From Cladocopium goreaui (Eukaryota; Sar; Dinophyceae; Suessiales; Symbiodiniaceae), in NCBI GenBank assembly GCA_947184155.2, contig CAMXCT020000126.1:52451-116450 (forward strand): a stretch of DNA of 64,000 nucleotides, given 5' to 3'. Position 1 is the stretch's first letter; every line of letters begins with the position of its first letter. Position numbers and translations under genes: made by a program. Under the pieces are notes generated by a model. The model had not been told where the DNA came from. It saw only the letters and a program-made list of their open reading frames with translations, and did not search any database. Below, piece by piece: positions 1 through 12,870 of the stretch.

Positions 1-1601
1 CACGACAACGGGTGTCTCTTTCCTGCTCATCCTCTGGCCGCCCAAGGAAGATCAACTTGTGAACACCAATGGAGTCATCCAGGCTTTTAACCATCAACTC
101 GGCCCAAGTGCAGCGAAGCAAAGTGGAGAACCTTCATGAATCTTCTGATTGCACAAAGCAGGTCTGGATTCCCATATGTGGTTGACAATCTTCATTCGAC
201 TAACATGGACCATGAAGATCTATTTTGGGACAGAAGAATAAAATGATTGAGCCTTTCATGCTTAACCGAGTATATCTTTGGAGGGCATCCTGTAGGTTGA
301 TGACACGTCGCAACTCCCGCAATGGGATATTTGCAACCCAAATATGTGGCACCAGTGTTGGTCACTTGGGTCTGGGTGTGTGTCGAGTCATTGGGTGTGG
401 AATGGCTTACTGATCCCGAAAACTGTGGTCCCGTGCTCCGGGTTATGGATATCGCCCAGGCGCTGGTGGCTCGCCTAGAGCTTCTTGCCAGAGATGGTCA
501 CGATCAGGTTGATTACCTCACTAGGTCCGCCTTTACAGATAGATCTTTGTAAAGTCTTGAAAGATCATCATTTTTAGCTTGAAATCATTTTTTCTAACCT
601 CTTTGCAGAACTTGGTGGTTTTTGATCATCCAATACTTGAAGTACCGAAGCCTGACCTGCACAAATGTCCAGGGCCAGTTGAGCCAAGCTGCTCCAAATT
701 TCATCTGTGTCCTCAGCAAACGGCACGCTGATTCTCAACTTCAACTTCAAACCTATTTTTCAAGGAATTATGCGAATATAGTATATTAATGTGTATATAT
801 ATATATGATTATGTATGTATATATAGATATAGATATATACATAGCAGTGGCATTCTATAGCGGATCTGCTCAAACTTCACCATCTTTTGCATTGCCAGGC
901 CACAGTGTAGGCCAACAGAGTCCAGCCATTCTTCTGCGCCAAATCACTGCAGACCTTGGCTATCTTCCGCTCCAACAATGTGGAGCTTACGACCTGCAGG
1001 GGAAGATGATGGCGGGCAGAAATGGGGGATGGACCCGAGTTTAATTGCAATGTTTAGTAAGGAAACATGAGGATTAATCAGATTAATCACTGGATTTTGG
1101 TACATGATGGTACCCAACATTTGGTTTCTTTCTATTGTTCAAGCTTTTTCCTCCTGTTGATAAATCACCGCACAAAATGGGAGCACGCATCATCTGCAGT
1201 CAGCAGTCGTGTTTGAGTCGTGTTTGAGAAGCAAAAACACCTTATGCAGTCCTTTCTTTTAGATATCATGGCCTTAGTTGCCCATGCAACTAACCAGCCC
1301 ATTCTGCATGAACTGCGCAGAACAAAATGCAGGCAGCTTACTTTCATTCAAAATAATCCAAATCTTCAAGATTCATTGAACTCCACTTGATACTGAAGCG
1401 CCTGACCGTCAGCGTCGCAGACGCGAAGGCCCTGCACAAAGACTCCAGGCGCATTCAAAGTCCATGGGGACAGGGCTTGAATCTCGGTGTCAACCACCTA
1501 ATGCCAAGCAGACGTCCATGCAATTGTCAAGCTTTCTCTTGGGAGCGCTACATTTTTTGAGTCTCCAAGTCGAAGACACATCCACATCATCCACAAGTAG
1601 A

Positions 1602-1683
1602 CAATACATATTATATTATATTATATTGTATTGTATTGTATTGTATTATATTGTATTATATTATATTATATTATATTATATTT
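1602..1683. repeat. TTATA/TTGTA pentanucleotide tract
   Basis: About 80 bp of tandem TTATA and TTGTA units, seen directly. Similar tracts occur near 41 kb and 49.6 kb. Confidence 0.9.
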
Positions 1684-3896
1684 GTATGCTATATACATAT
1701 TGGATTACAAATGTGTATATCTGGAAGTACAATATTGCATGGACGCGGAACAAATTGGACAGCGAGACGTCTTTGACCGGCGACCACTGTGCACCGTTTC
1801 ATAGCGAGCAAGACAACACTAGGAGTGAACTAAAACGCGAAATCGTTCAAATCAACAACCATTCTTGGTGGATTAGATTGTTTTGATTCTCAGAGGTATG
1901 ACATGTTTTTCCAACAAACTCACCAGCTTCCCCATCTCAAGCATCTGACATTGTCTGGTTTTATCGAATTTTGATAGTTTTTTTCCCACCAAACTCATCA
2001 ACATCTGGTTCGTCACAATCAAGCAGTAGGACTGTAGGACTGTAGGACTGTAGGACTCCGACGCCTGCGAGAGAAGTCGCTGAACCCAAGGGCCACGATG
2101 CTTTCCAGTCGCAAAGACCACCGGAATGCCCTGGCGAACACACTCGCGAAGTGCCTGCAGGGTGAGGAAATCTCAAGTCGAGGCGTGCTCGTGATTGGAA
2201 TAGCCACTTCGCAATGCAAAGAAACCCAATCTACCCATGTTGCTTCGTTTTGAACGTTTCATGGCTGGCACATCTGCAAGTGTCTCACATTGTGTGACAT
2301 TCGACGTAACAAGCGTGGCTCTCAGAAAGAGATATTTCCCAGCGCAACAAGCCTGCGCCTCAAGCACTATCGAATTTTCACCCTCGACGAGTGTACCTCT
2401 ATTTTTCAAAGACACTTGGGAGCCTCGCGATGCGCATCTGGTAGAGCATGGGCCAAATTCATCAAGGTACCGTCCTTACATGCCCAGCGTGTATTGCACA
2501 CAAAACAAATACGAAGATGTTCGGTCTACTGCGGAAAGCACACCAGGAGCCGATATGATATAAGGCTCTTTCAGGCTCACTGGAAGCTTCAAAAACTGCA
2601 AGGCTTCAATAACCTAGCATCAGCCTGCATGCAATCTTTGTGCTTCCTTTGTAAAGTCTTTAAAATCTTTAAAGATCTTTAAAGCCTTTCGGATCAGTTG
2701 AGTCAGCAATTCAGCAGCAGTTAGCACTTCATCTGAGTAGCCACATCAGTAACCACCACCTTGGCCCTTCGCTGTTGCTTTGGCAGCGAGAAGCCAACCT
2801 CCTGGCTATCCATGGATCGGTCAGGACTTAGCAGCCAAAGACATACCTGCAGTCATGGGCGCTGTGGCGGTGGATCAATAGCTACCCGGCTGAAACTATT
2901 ATATTTAGATATATTTAGCTGATTCAGAATTTCAACCATGAGTTGCGTGGAGACCAGGCTTTCTTGGGCAGTTCTGTGACTTCTTGACTAAAAACTCTGC
3001 AAACGATCAAAGTAAAGCTCCACTGAAGGCACCCTTCCACTGGCACAAAGCTCAAAAGATATGACTAGGAATCGACTAGGAATCCATAGGAATCCAGTTG
3101 ATATCAAGTGGCGAGCAGCCATGCGATCCACTGCGAAACATATGAGCTCCGCAGAAGTCTCCGCTTAAGCTTTGCCATGGCTTCTCACACGACAGAATCG
3201 CTGCAAAATACCCACGAAATGACGAAATACTCACAAAAAACAGGTGAAAGCCCTGGGTAGTTGGTTTGCTTACAACGGAAGCAAAAACACGTGGCATCTT
3301 TCAGCCAAGTCGACATAAATTGTCTGTTCAAAATGCTTTGACGTCCACCAGTGAGGGCAAGTCGACTTTGAAGGTTGCTGCATGGTGCAGTCATGGACTT
3401 TCGTACCATTTCGCAAGAATGTTCATAACCTCTGCCCTGCCCTCTTCACTGACATGAGCTCGAGCTGATACAGAGCTTTAGAGGCAAAGCAGCACTATGG
3501 ACCATGAACAAGGGCACGCTCGCATAGTGGCTATGTCGTGTGGCCATCTACTTAAAGCCTCATGCAACTTTTCCGGCAGCTGCCGTCTTTTGAAATCCTC
3601 CGTGCTGAAGCTCAACGATTGTCTTGGACATCGTAAGCCACTAGACTCTGACTAGACATTCTACGAGAAAATTGTGCTAAGCACAAGATGCTACGACTTC
3701 AGACCTCTGGCCTGTTGTGTGTCGGTTGTCACCGTTGTCACCGTTGTTACCGTTGTCACCGCTGCCGTCTCAGCCGATCAAGCTGCTGGATCTTCTGGAG
3801 CTTGAGAAGAGACTGCTCCACCTCGACAGGGCCCGACAGGGCCCGACAGGGTTCGACAGGGCGAGAGTTTGTGATTCTGTTAGAACTCTGTTGGAC

Positions 3897-3945
3897 CTGC
3901 TTTGATCTGCTTTGATCTGCTTTGATCTGCTTTGATCTGCTTTGT
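3897..3945. repeat. 10-bp tandem repeat CTTTGATCTG
   Basis: About five tandem copies, just after four copies of GACAGGGCCC (3823-3862). Seen directly. Confidence 0.9.
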
Positions 3946-4980
3946 TGTTTCTCAATGTTTCTCAGTTGCCTTGTTGTTTCTCAATGTTTATGGCATTGCT
4001 CTTTGTTGCAGCAGGACAGCTCCAAGAGCTCACTTTGACAATACGGGCGCATGACCCATGAAGCTGATGATGCTATGCATTTTGAAGCCCTAGCCTAGCT
4101 CAAATCTCATGGAAGCGAGGGGGTCTGACTCAAAGCACAGCGCATTCCATCCCTACCATCCCTACACACTTCAAAAAGTTGTTTCTTTGGCAGCGAACGA
4201 TAAAGTAAGCTCGTTCACGCTCAGCCTTTACATGAGCCCAGTCATCGACCGGTGGATGGCAGCACTTTCCAACAGACAACGTCAGCCTTGTCTGATGGCA
4301 CGCCACCATCCAGTTGCCGCAAATCACGAGGTCGCAAACCTCGCCTGATGCATGTCTGCTGCGGTTGGAATCAGGTCGAAATTATGGCTGGTGGTTTCAA
4401 CCCATCCCAAAGATATACAGTATCATATATCCCAGGGTGAGAATATGAGATGTTTGAAACCACCAAGAGCTACGGAGTGAAAGTGCTGGAAACCCATGAA
4501 TTGGGACGAGTTTGGACCCTTGCCCATGCCAGTGAATCATGAGCTGAGCCTGTCATGATCTCCAAGCCACATGAAACGGAGCTCCTCTATTACACAGACT
4601 GACATCAATCCAGCTCTTCATTCTTGTTCACAGAATCCGAACGGCACCATGGCAATGGCGTGTTGAATTACAGTCCCAAACTTAGTAGCATTCAGGCACA
4701 AGAAGAAACAACGATTCGGCACTTCCAATTCTCGTCGTTTGCAAGATCTTGGAAGACAAGCTGCTCGGCAGATTGAGGACGTGGTTCTCGCACTTGCAAC
4801 TGCTGCACTTGCCATTTCCACTGGGGCAGCTGCTGCTGCCTCGATGAAATGCTGGGTGTTCTACAGGTTTTCTACAGGTTTTCTACATAGCCAAACTATC
4901 CATGATCGCTTCGGTCGCTTCGTGAATCAATTTCTGAGGCTGCAGACTGAGACTGCCAGAGCTGCATCTGCTGATTCTGC

Positions 4981-5088
4981 CACTGTTGCAGTTCTTGTCC
5001 GACTCGAAGTATTGGTGCCACTTCACGCGTCTCCTTCCTGGGAGGTCTGGTGGGTGATCATCCAAGGAATCGAAAGCATGGTCAGTAC
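4981..5088 (-). CDS. Candidate internal exon, unrecognised protein
   Basis: The minus strand has an AG acceptor followed by G at 5088. An open frame then runs 35 codons, rich in Asp, Pro, Lys and His (includes TDHAFDSLDDHPPDLPGRRR), to a possible GC donor after 4981. Only the dinoflagellate-type splice signals and natural composition support it. It may belong with the candidate exon at 5452-5564. Function unknown. Confidence 0.35.
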
Positions 5089-5451
5089 CTTCCCAACTGG
5101 TGGTTGAACCCCATATCACTGGGTCAAGTCATGGTTCCTCGCCAATCCATGCCTGCTAACACAAAGGCTCAAGCGATGTGGCCCAAAATCGCCTAGATGA
5201 CCCAGCTGACTTCGACTCCCCACCTGGCGGGATATGAGGAAGTTGCAGCTGTCTTCTTGGGCTGCGAATGAAGGACCTGTGCCGAAGCCGGAAGCTGCAT
5301 CCGGTGGCTCCAAAAACTGCGGTACGAATGGACCCCAAAACTCCGTCAGCCAATGTCAGCCATTTTTATGTAACACAAGCTACAGAGCTACAGACATGAA
5401 CAGATTGTGAGTTAAGGAAAGTTAAGGAAAATATGGCTGCGCTTCAAAGGC

Positions 5452-5564
5452 CTGACTTCTTTCATGCCAGTGAGATTGCTGCCCCCAAGGTTCAACTGGT
5501 GGCTCTTTTACTTGCAAGTTTCTGCCCAACTTGTTTGGCCAGTCTGGATTCAGCTGATCTACTC
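5452..5564 (-). CDS. Candidate internal exon, unrecognised protein
   Basis: A minus-strand frame of 37 codons (begins VDQLNPDWPNKLGRNLQVKE) follows an AAAG|G acceptor at 5564 and ends CAG|GC, a GC-type donor, after 5452. Composition is protein-like. No domain was recognised. The open stretch at 5180-5330 on the same strand may hold a further exon, but its frame could not be chosen. Confidence 0.4.
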
Positions 5565-6099
5565 CTTTGAAATTTTCAGTTGAAGTAGAAAGTACGAGTG
5601 GCCAAAATAGCACAGAAATCACTCGAGCACAAGGGATCAAATCTAGTTGCAGTCACTTGCCAAGCTCTAGGCTTCCCATGGAAGAGCGACCCACTCAAAA
5701 GTCATGTTGATTCAGATTGGTTCATATCAGAGCGGTTTCGGACGCATCGGCCTTCGAAGAGTAGGGGCCGCAACTGGTCTCTACGCGAGAGCCAAAGAGA
5801 GCTTGATCAGGCGCTGTGACCACCTCCAGGTTAGCGATGGCTTGTGGCACGCCCCTGGCAGGTCATCACAGAGGGGCTAAAGTGGCTAAAGCTAAAGTAT
5901 CTAAAGAATTCTAAAGATATCTAAAGTGTTGCGAAGCCATGGCAGCGAGGAATCATTCGAATCATGGGCAAATGTCTTCCATCAGCAAACACAATTGAAA
6001 AGTAGTGCTCACTGGCCCCGTAATGCTGAAACGCGTCAGTTTGACGCAGGCCATCTCACTGAAAGTCCTCCATACACGCTTTTGGTTGCGAAGGGTGTT

Positions 6100-6387
6100 T
6101 CAAGGCTTGTTCAAACGAGCAACGAATGCAAAAGCTGGAGGTCCTCGTTTGGGTGCCACCGCTTGCCGCAGGGCTTCCCGAAAGTTGGCACCACGCCAGG
6201 ATGGCGCCTCTCCCTGGCCATGATGAGGGCACATATCCCCAAAAGCCACTTCATATGCAACATATTGCAACACATCTTCATAGATTTCATAGGGAAACGA
6301 GATCCACCTGATATGCTCGCGTTTCAGACCCAGGAGACCACCGATTTTCTGTTTGGATCGACCAACACGGACCAACCAATTTCGCAA
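6100..6387 (-). CDS. Candidate coding segment, unrecognised
   Basis: An open minus-strand frame of about 95 codons with natural composition. It includes the stretch FPYEIYEDVLQYVAYEVAFG and a CPHHG motif. The plus strand is open over the same interval but reads less like protein. The boundaries are those of the open frame, not of proven splice sites. It could be an exon of the same unknown gene as 4981-5564. Confidence 0.35.
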   Translation of the reverse strand: MRNWLVRVGRSKQKIGGLLGLKREHIRWISFPYEIYEDVLQYVAYEVAFGDMCPHHGQGEAPSWRGANFREALRQAVAPKRGPPAFAFVARLNKP

Positions 6388-6422
6388 AATGACGTAATAA
6401 ACCTACCATTTGGCACCCATTG

Positions 6423-7660
6423 ATGATAGATATGATAGATATGATAGATATGATAGTGGTTTATTACGTTTATCATTGGGTTGACCTTCCAGCCCATAAC
6501 GTTCCATTACATCCCTTCCCGCCTTGGATCCCAAGGCTCGACCCCGCAGGCGGAGCCGCAGCATCAGCAGCCGATTGCTGGAACCCCGGAGGAGCTTGTG
6601 GACCTTGGACCCAAAAGGCCCATAAGATCCATAAGCTTCGTTTTGCACGCAGGATGGTTTCAACTCAAAGATGTCCATTGAATTCCATTGATATTTTATG
6701 ATATTTTCATGGGACCATGGATGTTCCGTGAAAATTGATCTTACTGGTAGTGGATGTTAATTCTTAATGGTCAAGGTCAATTGAGATGCATGAAAATCTG
6801 GCGGAAATTCTCCGTTAATTTCCCGCAGCCTTTGAAGGTGGAATGAGTCTTATGTGAAAGAGCAAAGAAAGTGCCGCTACTGCTACCTATACAAAGCCAC
6901 GCTCCAGGGGTTCTGGCTCGGGCATAGACTAAGCACTCTCTTAAGAAGCCTCAAACATGCGCTGTTTGCATCTACACATGCCAAAACCAGCTAAGCCCTA
7001 GACTTCAAGGTTCCCACATGTGCCATCGTCCTTACGTATCGAGAGTGACTCGAAAGCTTGCTCAAAGCTTTCAGAATGCGTGCTATCACATATCCCGGGT
7101 CCCGTGCAATTTTGTTATTTTGCCAATTGAGCAAGTGGTGGGTTCATTGATTAATCTAACAGCTGTTGATTGAATGAAGACAGAGTAAACAAGTTATTGA
7201 TTGAGTGGAAAAGTGATTGATCATAGCATGGACAAAGGGATATGTTTATGTAATGAGCGAACGAGGTGACTGACACCCTGATTCAGCCGGTGACTGAGCC
7301 CTGTCCAAATGCGGGCCACTGCACTAAAGCACGTTACAATGTTGCAAAGTGCTGAACTGCACCGGACAACAGGGTACTGCTATGTACCACATTGTATTGC
7401 CTGTAACGAAAATAGAAGCACGTGGCCTGATCTTGGCAAATCCCCTAGAAAACAATGTGTTTCTCCAGCTTCGCAACTCGCTTAGCTCTTCTGGCGACTG
7501 TATTTCATGTCTCTGTATATTGGGTATATATATATATAATTATCAATATATATATATATAATCGGGGTGCCAATTCATTATGTGAAGCTGTGCAGGAGTT
7601 TTAGAGCGGTCTAACTTTTGTGCATAGGTCTCAGGCTTCAAAATGCACAAAAACAATGAA
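6423..7660. other. Intergenic, no gene seen
   Basis: Begins with a short TGATAGATA tandem tract (6421-6455). The rest has no supported exon. A TA-rich tract lies at 7520-7561. Confidence 0.5.
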
Positions 7661-7667
7661 AATTGGC

Positions 7668-8385
7668 TCTGCAATAAAATGCCTTGCCACCAAATTCATG
7701 CTTGAATGTGCATCCAACATCATCCAATTTCATCCAATTTTGAAGACCCTCAGAAACGCATCTTTAAAAAGAGGTCAGGAAATCCATTTTAGATAGGGGT
7801 ATTTTAGAGTGAAGGTGCCCAAATATTTAGTGTGCGTTTTTTTAAATAGCATTCTATAGCAACAAAATACGGTGGCATTCTTTCGTGGCAATTCCGTAAA
7901 ATTCCTTAAAATTCCAAAAAACTCCTTAAAATTCCTGAAATATCCTTTAAAATTTATTAAAAACATTAAAGATCCTTAAAAATCCTTCAAATTCCGTCAA
8001 AATCCTTTAAATTCCTGAAAATTCCTCTGAGGTTCCTTAAAATCCTTAAAACTCTCTAAATTCCTGAAATTTCCTTATAATTCCTTTAAAATTCCTTAAT
8101 ATTCCTTATAATTCCTTTAAAATTCCTTAATATTCCTTAAAATTCCCGAGAATTCCTTCAAATTCCTTAACGTTCGCTGATCTAAAATGACATGCCCAAT
8201 AAAATCGATATAAAAAGATCCTGGAAAAACACTGGTTCCATTCTGCAATAAAATGTTCCAAGCAAACATTTTTTGCAATAAAATGAGAATGGAATTTTAA
8301 GATGATTTAACATGTTAAAAATCATCAAGATTTACCTTTACAATAAAATGCTTAGCCCAACCCCCCAACAATAAAATGACTAGCC
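7668..8385. repeat. Degenerate ATTCCTT repeat with dispersed CAATAAAATG motifs
   Basis: From about 7860 to 8175 the plus strand is a degenerate series of ATTCCTTAAA-like units. Around it the 10-mer CAATAAAATG, or a one-base variant, recurs near 7672, 8195, 8245, 8274, 8342 and 8370. No coding is supported. Confidence 0.75.
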
Positions 8386-8550
8386 TGACATCAATTTTAA
8401 AATTCCAATACATTAAGCATTTCGTTTAAACTATGCACAGGTTCACCAGTTCTAGAGTGGAAATTGCCACGGGGATTTTATATATATAATGATTTATTCA
8501 TTTTTATTTATTTATTTATATTTAAATACATGTATGTATGCATGTGTGCA

Positions 8551-8667
8551 TGGATATGGATATGGATATGGATATGGATATGGATATGGATATGGATATG
8601 GATATGGATATGGATATGGATATGGATATGGATATGGATATGGATATGGATATGGATATGGATATGC
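8551..8667. repeat. TGGATA hexanucleotide microsatellite
   Basis: About 19.5 near-perfect copies of TGGATA. All three frames stay open because the unit is a multiple of three, so the Trp-Ile and Tyr-Gly open frames here are repeat artefacts. Confidence 0.97.
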
Positions 8668-8989
8668 ATACATAAAAGTCTATTTGGTCATTACTTGATT
8701 AGATCACTAAAACCGCCGCCTCCATCTCTTCCTCAGATTCTTCTTCGCTAAGCAAGGACCATCCTGCCTTCACTCAGAAATCGCACTACGAAGGATGGAA
8801 AAATTATCTTGTTTTCCGCGGCGCTGATCAAATATAAAATAATATATATATATACGGTATATACGTACGTACTCCTAAACATAAAATCACAGTGAGATGG
8901 CAATATAGAGCCTTTCAATCAATCCCTGAGAGAAAGCTTCAGTGGGCAAGTAAAACGAGCCTCGCGCCGGTTCTGAGTATGGGGGTATG

Positions 8990-9271
8990 GCAAGCCAAAT
9001 CCAGCTGCACAAGCCTGCAGCCGCAAGTTCTGAAACCAATCACAACATATCACAACACGTGCCTCCGCCAGCGCTTGCCAAAGCCTGGAGCAACAAAGTG
9101 AAGCGCTGCTGAAAGTGAAGAAAAATGGAAGCACTGACTGTTCCCTGCCCCCCACCTCAAGTCATCCAGCACTGTCAAGATCTTGGTTCCCATGTCTTGA
9201 TCAGCAGAGTCTGGCACAAGAGGAAGATAAGCTTCTGGAGTGCACGTCAACGTTGTCAACATTTCAATTCT
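8990..9271 (-). CDS. Two candidate exons of an unrecognised gene
   Basis: Exon 1 is 9271-9156 (38 codons plus two bases, RIEMLTTLTCTPEAYLPLVP and onward to LDDL) and ends at a GT donor. Exon 2 begins with G at 9084 after a CCAG acceptor, and the single base completes the split codon, giving LDDLR followed by LWQALAEARVVICCDWF. The matching phase is the main support. The end of exon 2 (about 8990) was not fixed. No domain recognised. Confidence 0.4.
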
Positions 9272-9279
9272 CTGAAACA

Positions 9280-10520
9280 TTCTGAAACTGTTTCAGATGT
9301 TTCAGGGAATGTCAAAAAAAAATCTGAGTCTGGGATCATATTCCATGCCAAGTGAGCCAGGATGGCTCCATTTGAGCTCCATAGCCAAGTCGAGGCAACG
9401 GGCATCTCGTTCAGCTTCAGCTGCTTTCTCCAGGGTGTAGGTCTGGACAGCAGTGACGGCTGTCACGGTTATCACAATTAAAAACGGCACTCTCAGTATC
9501 TGAAAATCTGTCGAAGTTTCTGACGCATTCATGTTCAACAAAGTTCTCTCAACTCTTGTGTCTAACAAAGAGGCAAAATATGGCAAAATCATCCTTCACA
9601 TTGCAACATCGAGCGCAATTCATCTTTGCCCATGGAAATGGTCGAACCGACTCTGTGAAGCTTTGTCTCTTGAGCACAAGCAGACCATGTGTTTCCACTT
9701 TTACAATGTCAACGGTTGGTCCAAGAATGAGGCATACCAAAATTATCCTTTTGCTGAAGAAAAAAATGATAGCCATTCAATTCTAGGGATGCCCCTGTTT
9801 GGACAAACCTTGAAACCAAAAAATGAATAAAAATAGTTGGAGTACTGTTAAGTATGGTTCATAGAGTCTGTAGTACGCATACCGTGTACCTTCAAGTTGC
9901 CACTTTGCCTCACTTTGCCTCACTTTGATTCACTTTGATTCACTTTGCCCATATGACATGTATATGACATGTATGACATCATATGACCAGCTAATCCATG
10001 CCGTCTGCCTGGGCATTGCGCCATGCCAATTCCCTGAGAGCCAACTCGTCGCCATCTGTTGCCATGTCCTCCAGCTCCTCCTCGTCACCTCGTTCTTGAA
10101 AAACAGGAGGAAAAGCTCGAGGAAAACATGGGAAATTTCGGAAAACCCTACGTATACTTACTATACTTGATGGTAAAAACCATGGGTTCCAGTTCCTGTA
10201 TATTTTCTCTTAAACCAATCCATTGAGTGGCTGCTTCACATCAAGATTGAGGTTACCTATGGAACTTTGGGTATGGCGTGGAATTAGAAACACCATACCC
10301 ACCATATGAAATGGTATTATATGTGATGTTCTGTATTGTTTCTTGCGAATGCCAATTGCATGTCTTCCAACAGAAGCGTCACCCGCATTCAAATTGGAGC
10401 CGCCTATCCTATACTGAGTACGCCTCTCAGCCAGTAATTCTTATTTATGTAGGCTGGACAGGTGGAAATCTTCTACTGTAACAATGGGCTTGTAAAATTT
10501 GTAAAGTAAACGAACAGCAG
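9280..10520. other. No supported gene
   Basis: Contains a CACTTTG(C/A)(C/T)T tandem stretch at 9898-9948 and otherwise nothing that could be assigned. Open frames here are short and lack linked splice signals. Confidence 0.4.
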
Positions 10521-10529
10521 GTGCTCATT

Positions 10530-10668
10530 GGTCCACCAAGGTTGTGGCCAAACCGCACATAGCTAGGAGCGACTCGGTCCCTGAAGAGCTGCAAGTCATC
10601 TAACTGAGCTGCTATGAGCTGCTGCATTTGTGACAAATGATGACTCATTCTGCAGTTGTCAAAGGCAA
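10530..10668 (-). CDS. Candidate exon, unrecognised
   Basis: A minus-strand frame with natural composition (includes HLSQMQQLIAAQLDDLQLFR and PSYVRFGHNLGG) and several possible GT donors. Boundaries are approximate and the function is unknown. It could belong with the exon candidates near 9.2 kb or 12.8 kb. Confidence 0.35.
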
Positions 10669-12475
10669 AGTAAATCCGCTAACTCATCATGAATGTGAAA
10701 GTCCTGCAGGGATTTTGAGGGTACAATGCGAACATCTTTCAAACGATCTCCTAACTGATTCTAAAGTGTTACATAGTGTTACATAAAGCATGCTAAAGCT
10801 TCTTGGTATCCCCAAAGCACTCCTCTCTGCTGGAGTGGCGGCATTTGCAGCGGCTTGGGCACCTGCGACCCCGGCAAACTCTGCCCAGTGGTAGGTTTGA
10901 TGTGTTCTATATGTGTTCTTTATCCTTCGAACTGTAAACAAGGATCACAAGACACCGCTCACAAAACAAAGCTCTTGTCCAGGGTTCTCTGATGTTCTCT
11001 GTCTAGCTGCAAAGGAATGCTATTTGCTTCAGTCCAACAAGTTTGAAACAGCATAACACAGCATGCATGAATTATCATGAATTACAGTAAACGTGCCTGC
11101 CATGCCCAGTTGCGCTACCAAATGTTCTCCCACATTCGCCAGCGAATTCACCCAGGCTGGCGCCTGCAAGCAAAGCAACAGGATCCTCAATGTCTTGCTT
11201 TCAAGGCAGGAAACAGCCTTCTATTCCTTCAACGGCCCAAATTATATAGCGCAACAAAATGTGCAACTCGGACATCCAAAATGTTGCATTAGCTAAAGCC
11301 TAAAGCTAAAGGGTCAGCCGAAGTCAAAGAACATCAAAGAATGCTTGAGGCTGCTTCTGAACTGCTTCCATGATATTTTACAGCTACGTCAAAAAATCCT
11401 GGTCTACAAGAGGCTCCCCTTTATCCCATGCAGAGCGGGATGTCAGGCCATGCTATGTACTAATTATAGACATTGTGACGTATACAACAAGATCTTTGCT
11501 TTCCGTAGCACTGTAGCAGTCCTACCACATCTTGAAGGTCTTCAATGTTGTTGTGCTGTTGGTGCTCCACAGGTGCTCCACCCCTTCTTTCTACTGACAT
11601 GTTAGCCACTTGTCAACAAGGGATCCACTCGACTTTGATCATGTTCGGCCTCACTCACGCGCAACCTCTTCACGAAGGAGACGCTAAAGTGAGCACAGTT
11701 ACAACCTGAACAGGGCTTGGCACTGCAGATTGACCAACGGACAAAATGTGCAAAGTCGCTGCGGTCAAAAGCATCTCAGCGCGCGGCGCAACAAGTCGTA
11801 TTTGGATCCCGGCAATTCTTGCCTTAGAGCACAGGAGGCACAGGAGATTGGTGAGGGAAGTGTGCCGAAAAAAACGCCACAGCGATGCACAGCTGCCTCA
11901 TCATGTCAAGAATCCTGAAGACCTGACAACGGCAGTGAAGGACAAATGATCAGGGTTCCGACAATGGAATATATATAATATACGGTAAAACAGTATAATG
12001 TGTATAATGTGAGCATGTATAGCCCTGTATAGCCTATATAGCCCCCTAGAATCAGAAACTCTCAGCTTTCCGTTGCGCCTCCTGGGGCGTGAGCGGAGTA
12101 CGGCCCAATGGAACGCGTTCGCGAAATGTGCCTAAAGTGCTCTGCCCGGGAAAAACCTCAGAGCTGAGGACATGTTTTTAACTCTTGTCAATCAGTTTGA
12201 CTGCCCCAAATCTCTGATATTATAGTAGTGTAGCTGCAACCACTTTGTATACAAACATCTCAATCTTCATCTCCTGCAGATCCCGGAATGCGGGTGTTGC
12301 TCAGTCTGCAGCCATGTAAACTCCACTGCCCTCTTCACACCAGCCAAATGACCATTCCAGAAAATAGACCTGCATTATCTGCATTGCACAAAAAAACCCT
12401 TTCCCGCCCTTCACAGCAACACAACAGGGGTAAACACTCTGACTCCAAATGTGGGTGCTGACTGCTTCGAACGCC

Positions 12476-12870
12476 TCAACGCCGACATGATACGCACCTC
12501 ACACGAAGAAGGTAGCAGTGCAATACATGCCAAACAAGCAAGAACATTTGTTTCCATCCTAAAGAAACAAACGATAGTGATAGTGCAAACGTCCACTGAG
12601 TCTTCCAAAGATCTGCTTTTGAAGGTTCTTCTGATTCGCTGGCCAGATAGCGAGGCAACGAACTCTTGTAAAAATCCCCTGGGTGTGCACCTCCCATGTC
12701 GGCAGCTCGTGTGAGTAGGTTCAGGGCAGAAGTTCCATGGAGCTCATAAATCGACAGAGCCACCTGCCAATTTTGTCCATGCGCGCACAGCAAGGGCGCT
12801 GATGAGAGAGCATAAGTTGCTTGCTGGCCTACTGAAAGAGCATCTGGTGGAAGTGTATTGGGGTCTATGA
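12476..12870 (-). CDS. Candidate exon with PPR-like segment
   Basis: An open minus-strand frame with a stretch resembling a pentatricopeptide-repeat helix pair: LLCAHGQNWQVALSIYEL, the HGQ.WQ.AL pattern typical of dinoflagellate PPR proteins. PPR proteins bind organellar RNA. Only one clear repeat is seen, so this may be a short exon or a decayed copy. The second half of the frame (below about 12700) looks less like PPR and may be intron. Boundaries are those of the open frame. Confidence 0.35.

Larger units (their letters stand above)
1..4600. other. No recognisable gene; small tandem repeats
   Basis: No conserved domain or convincing splice-linked exon was found. A plus-strand open stretch at about 322-552 has protein-like composition near its end but no recognisable domain, and the minus strand is also open there. 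Short repeats present: TA-rich tract 788-842, TTATA/TTGTA tract 1602-1683, a 10-mer repeat 2029-2058, a 9-mer repeat 3721-3769, a 10-mer GACAGGGCCC repeat 3823-3862 and a CTTTGATCTG 10-mer repeat 3897-3945. Confidence 0.5.
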
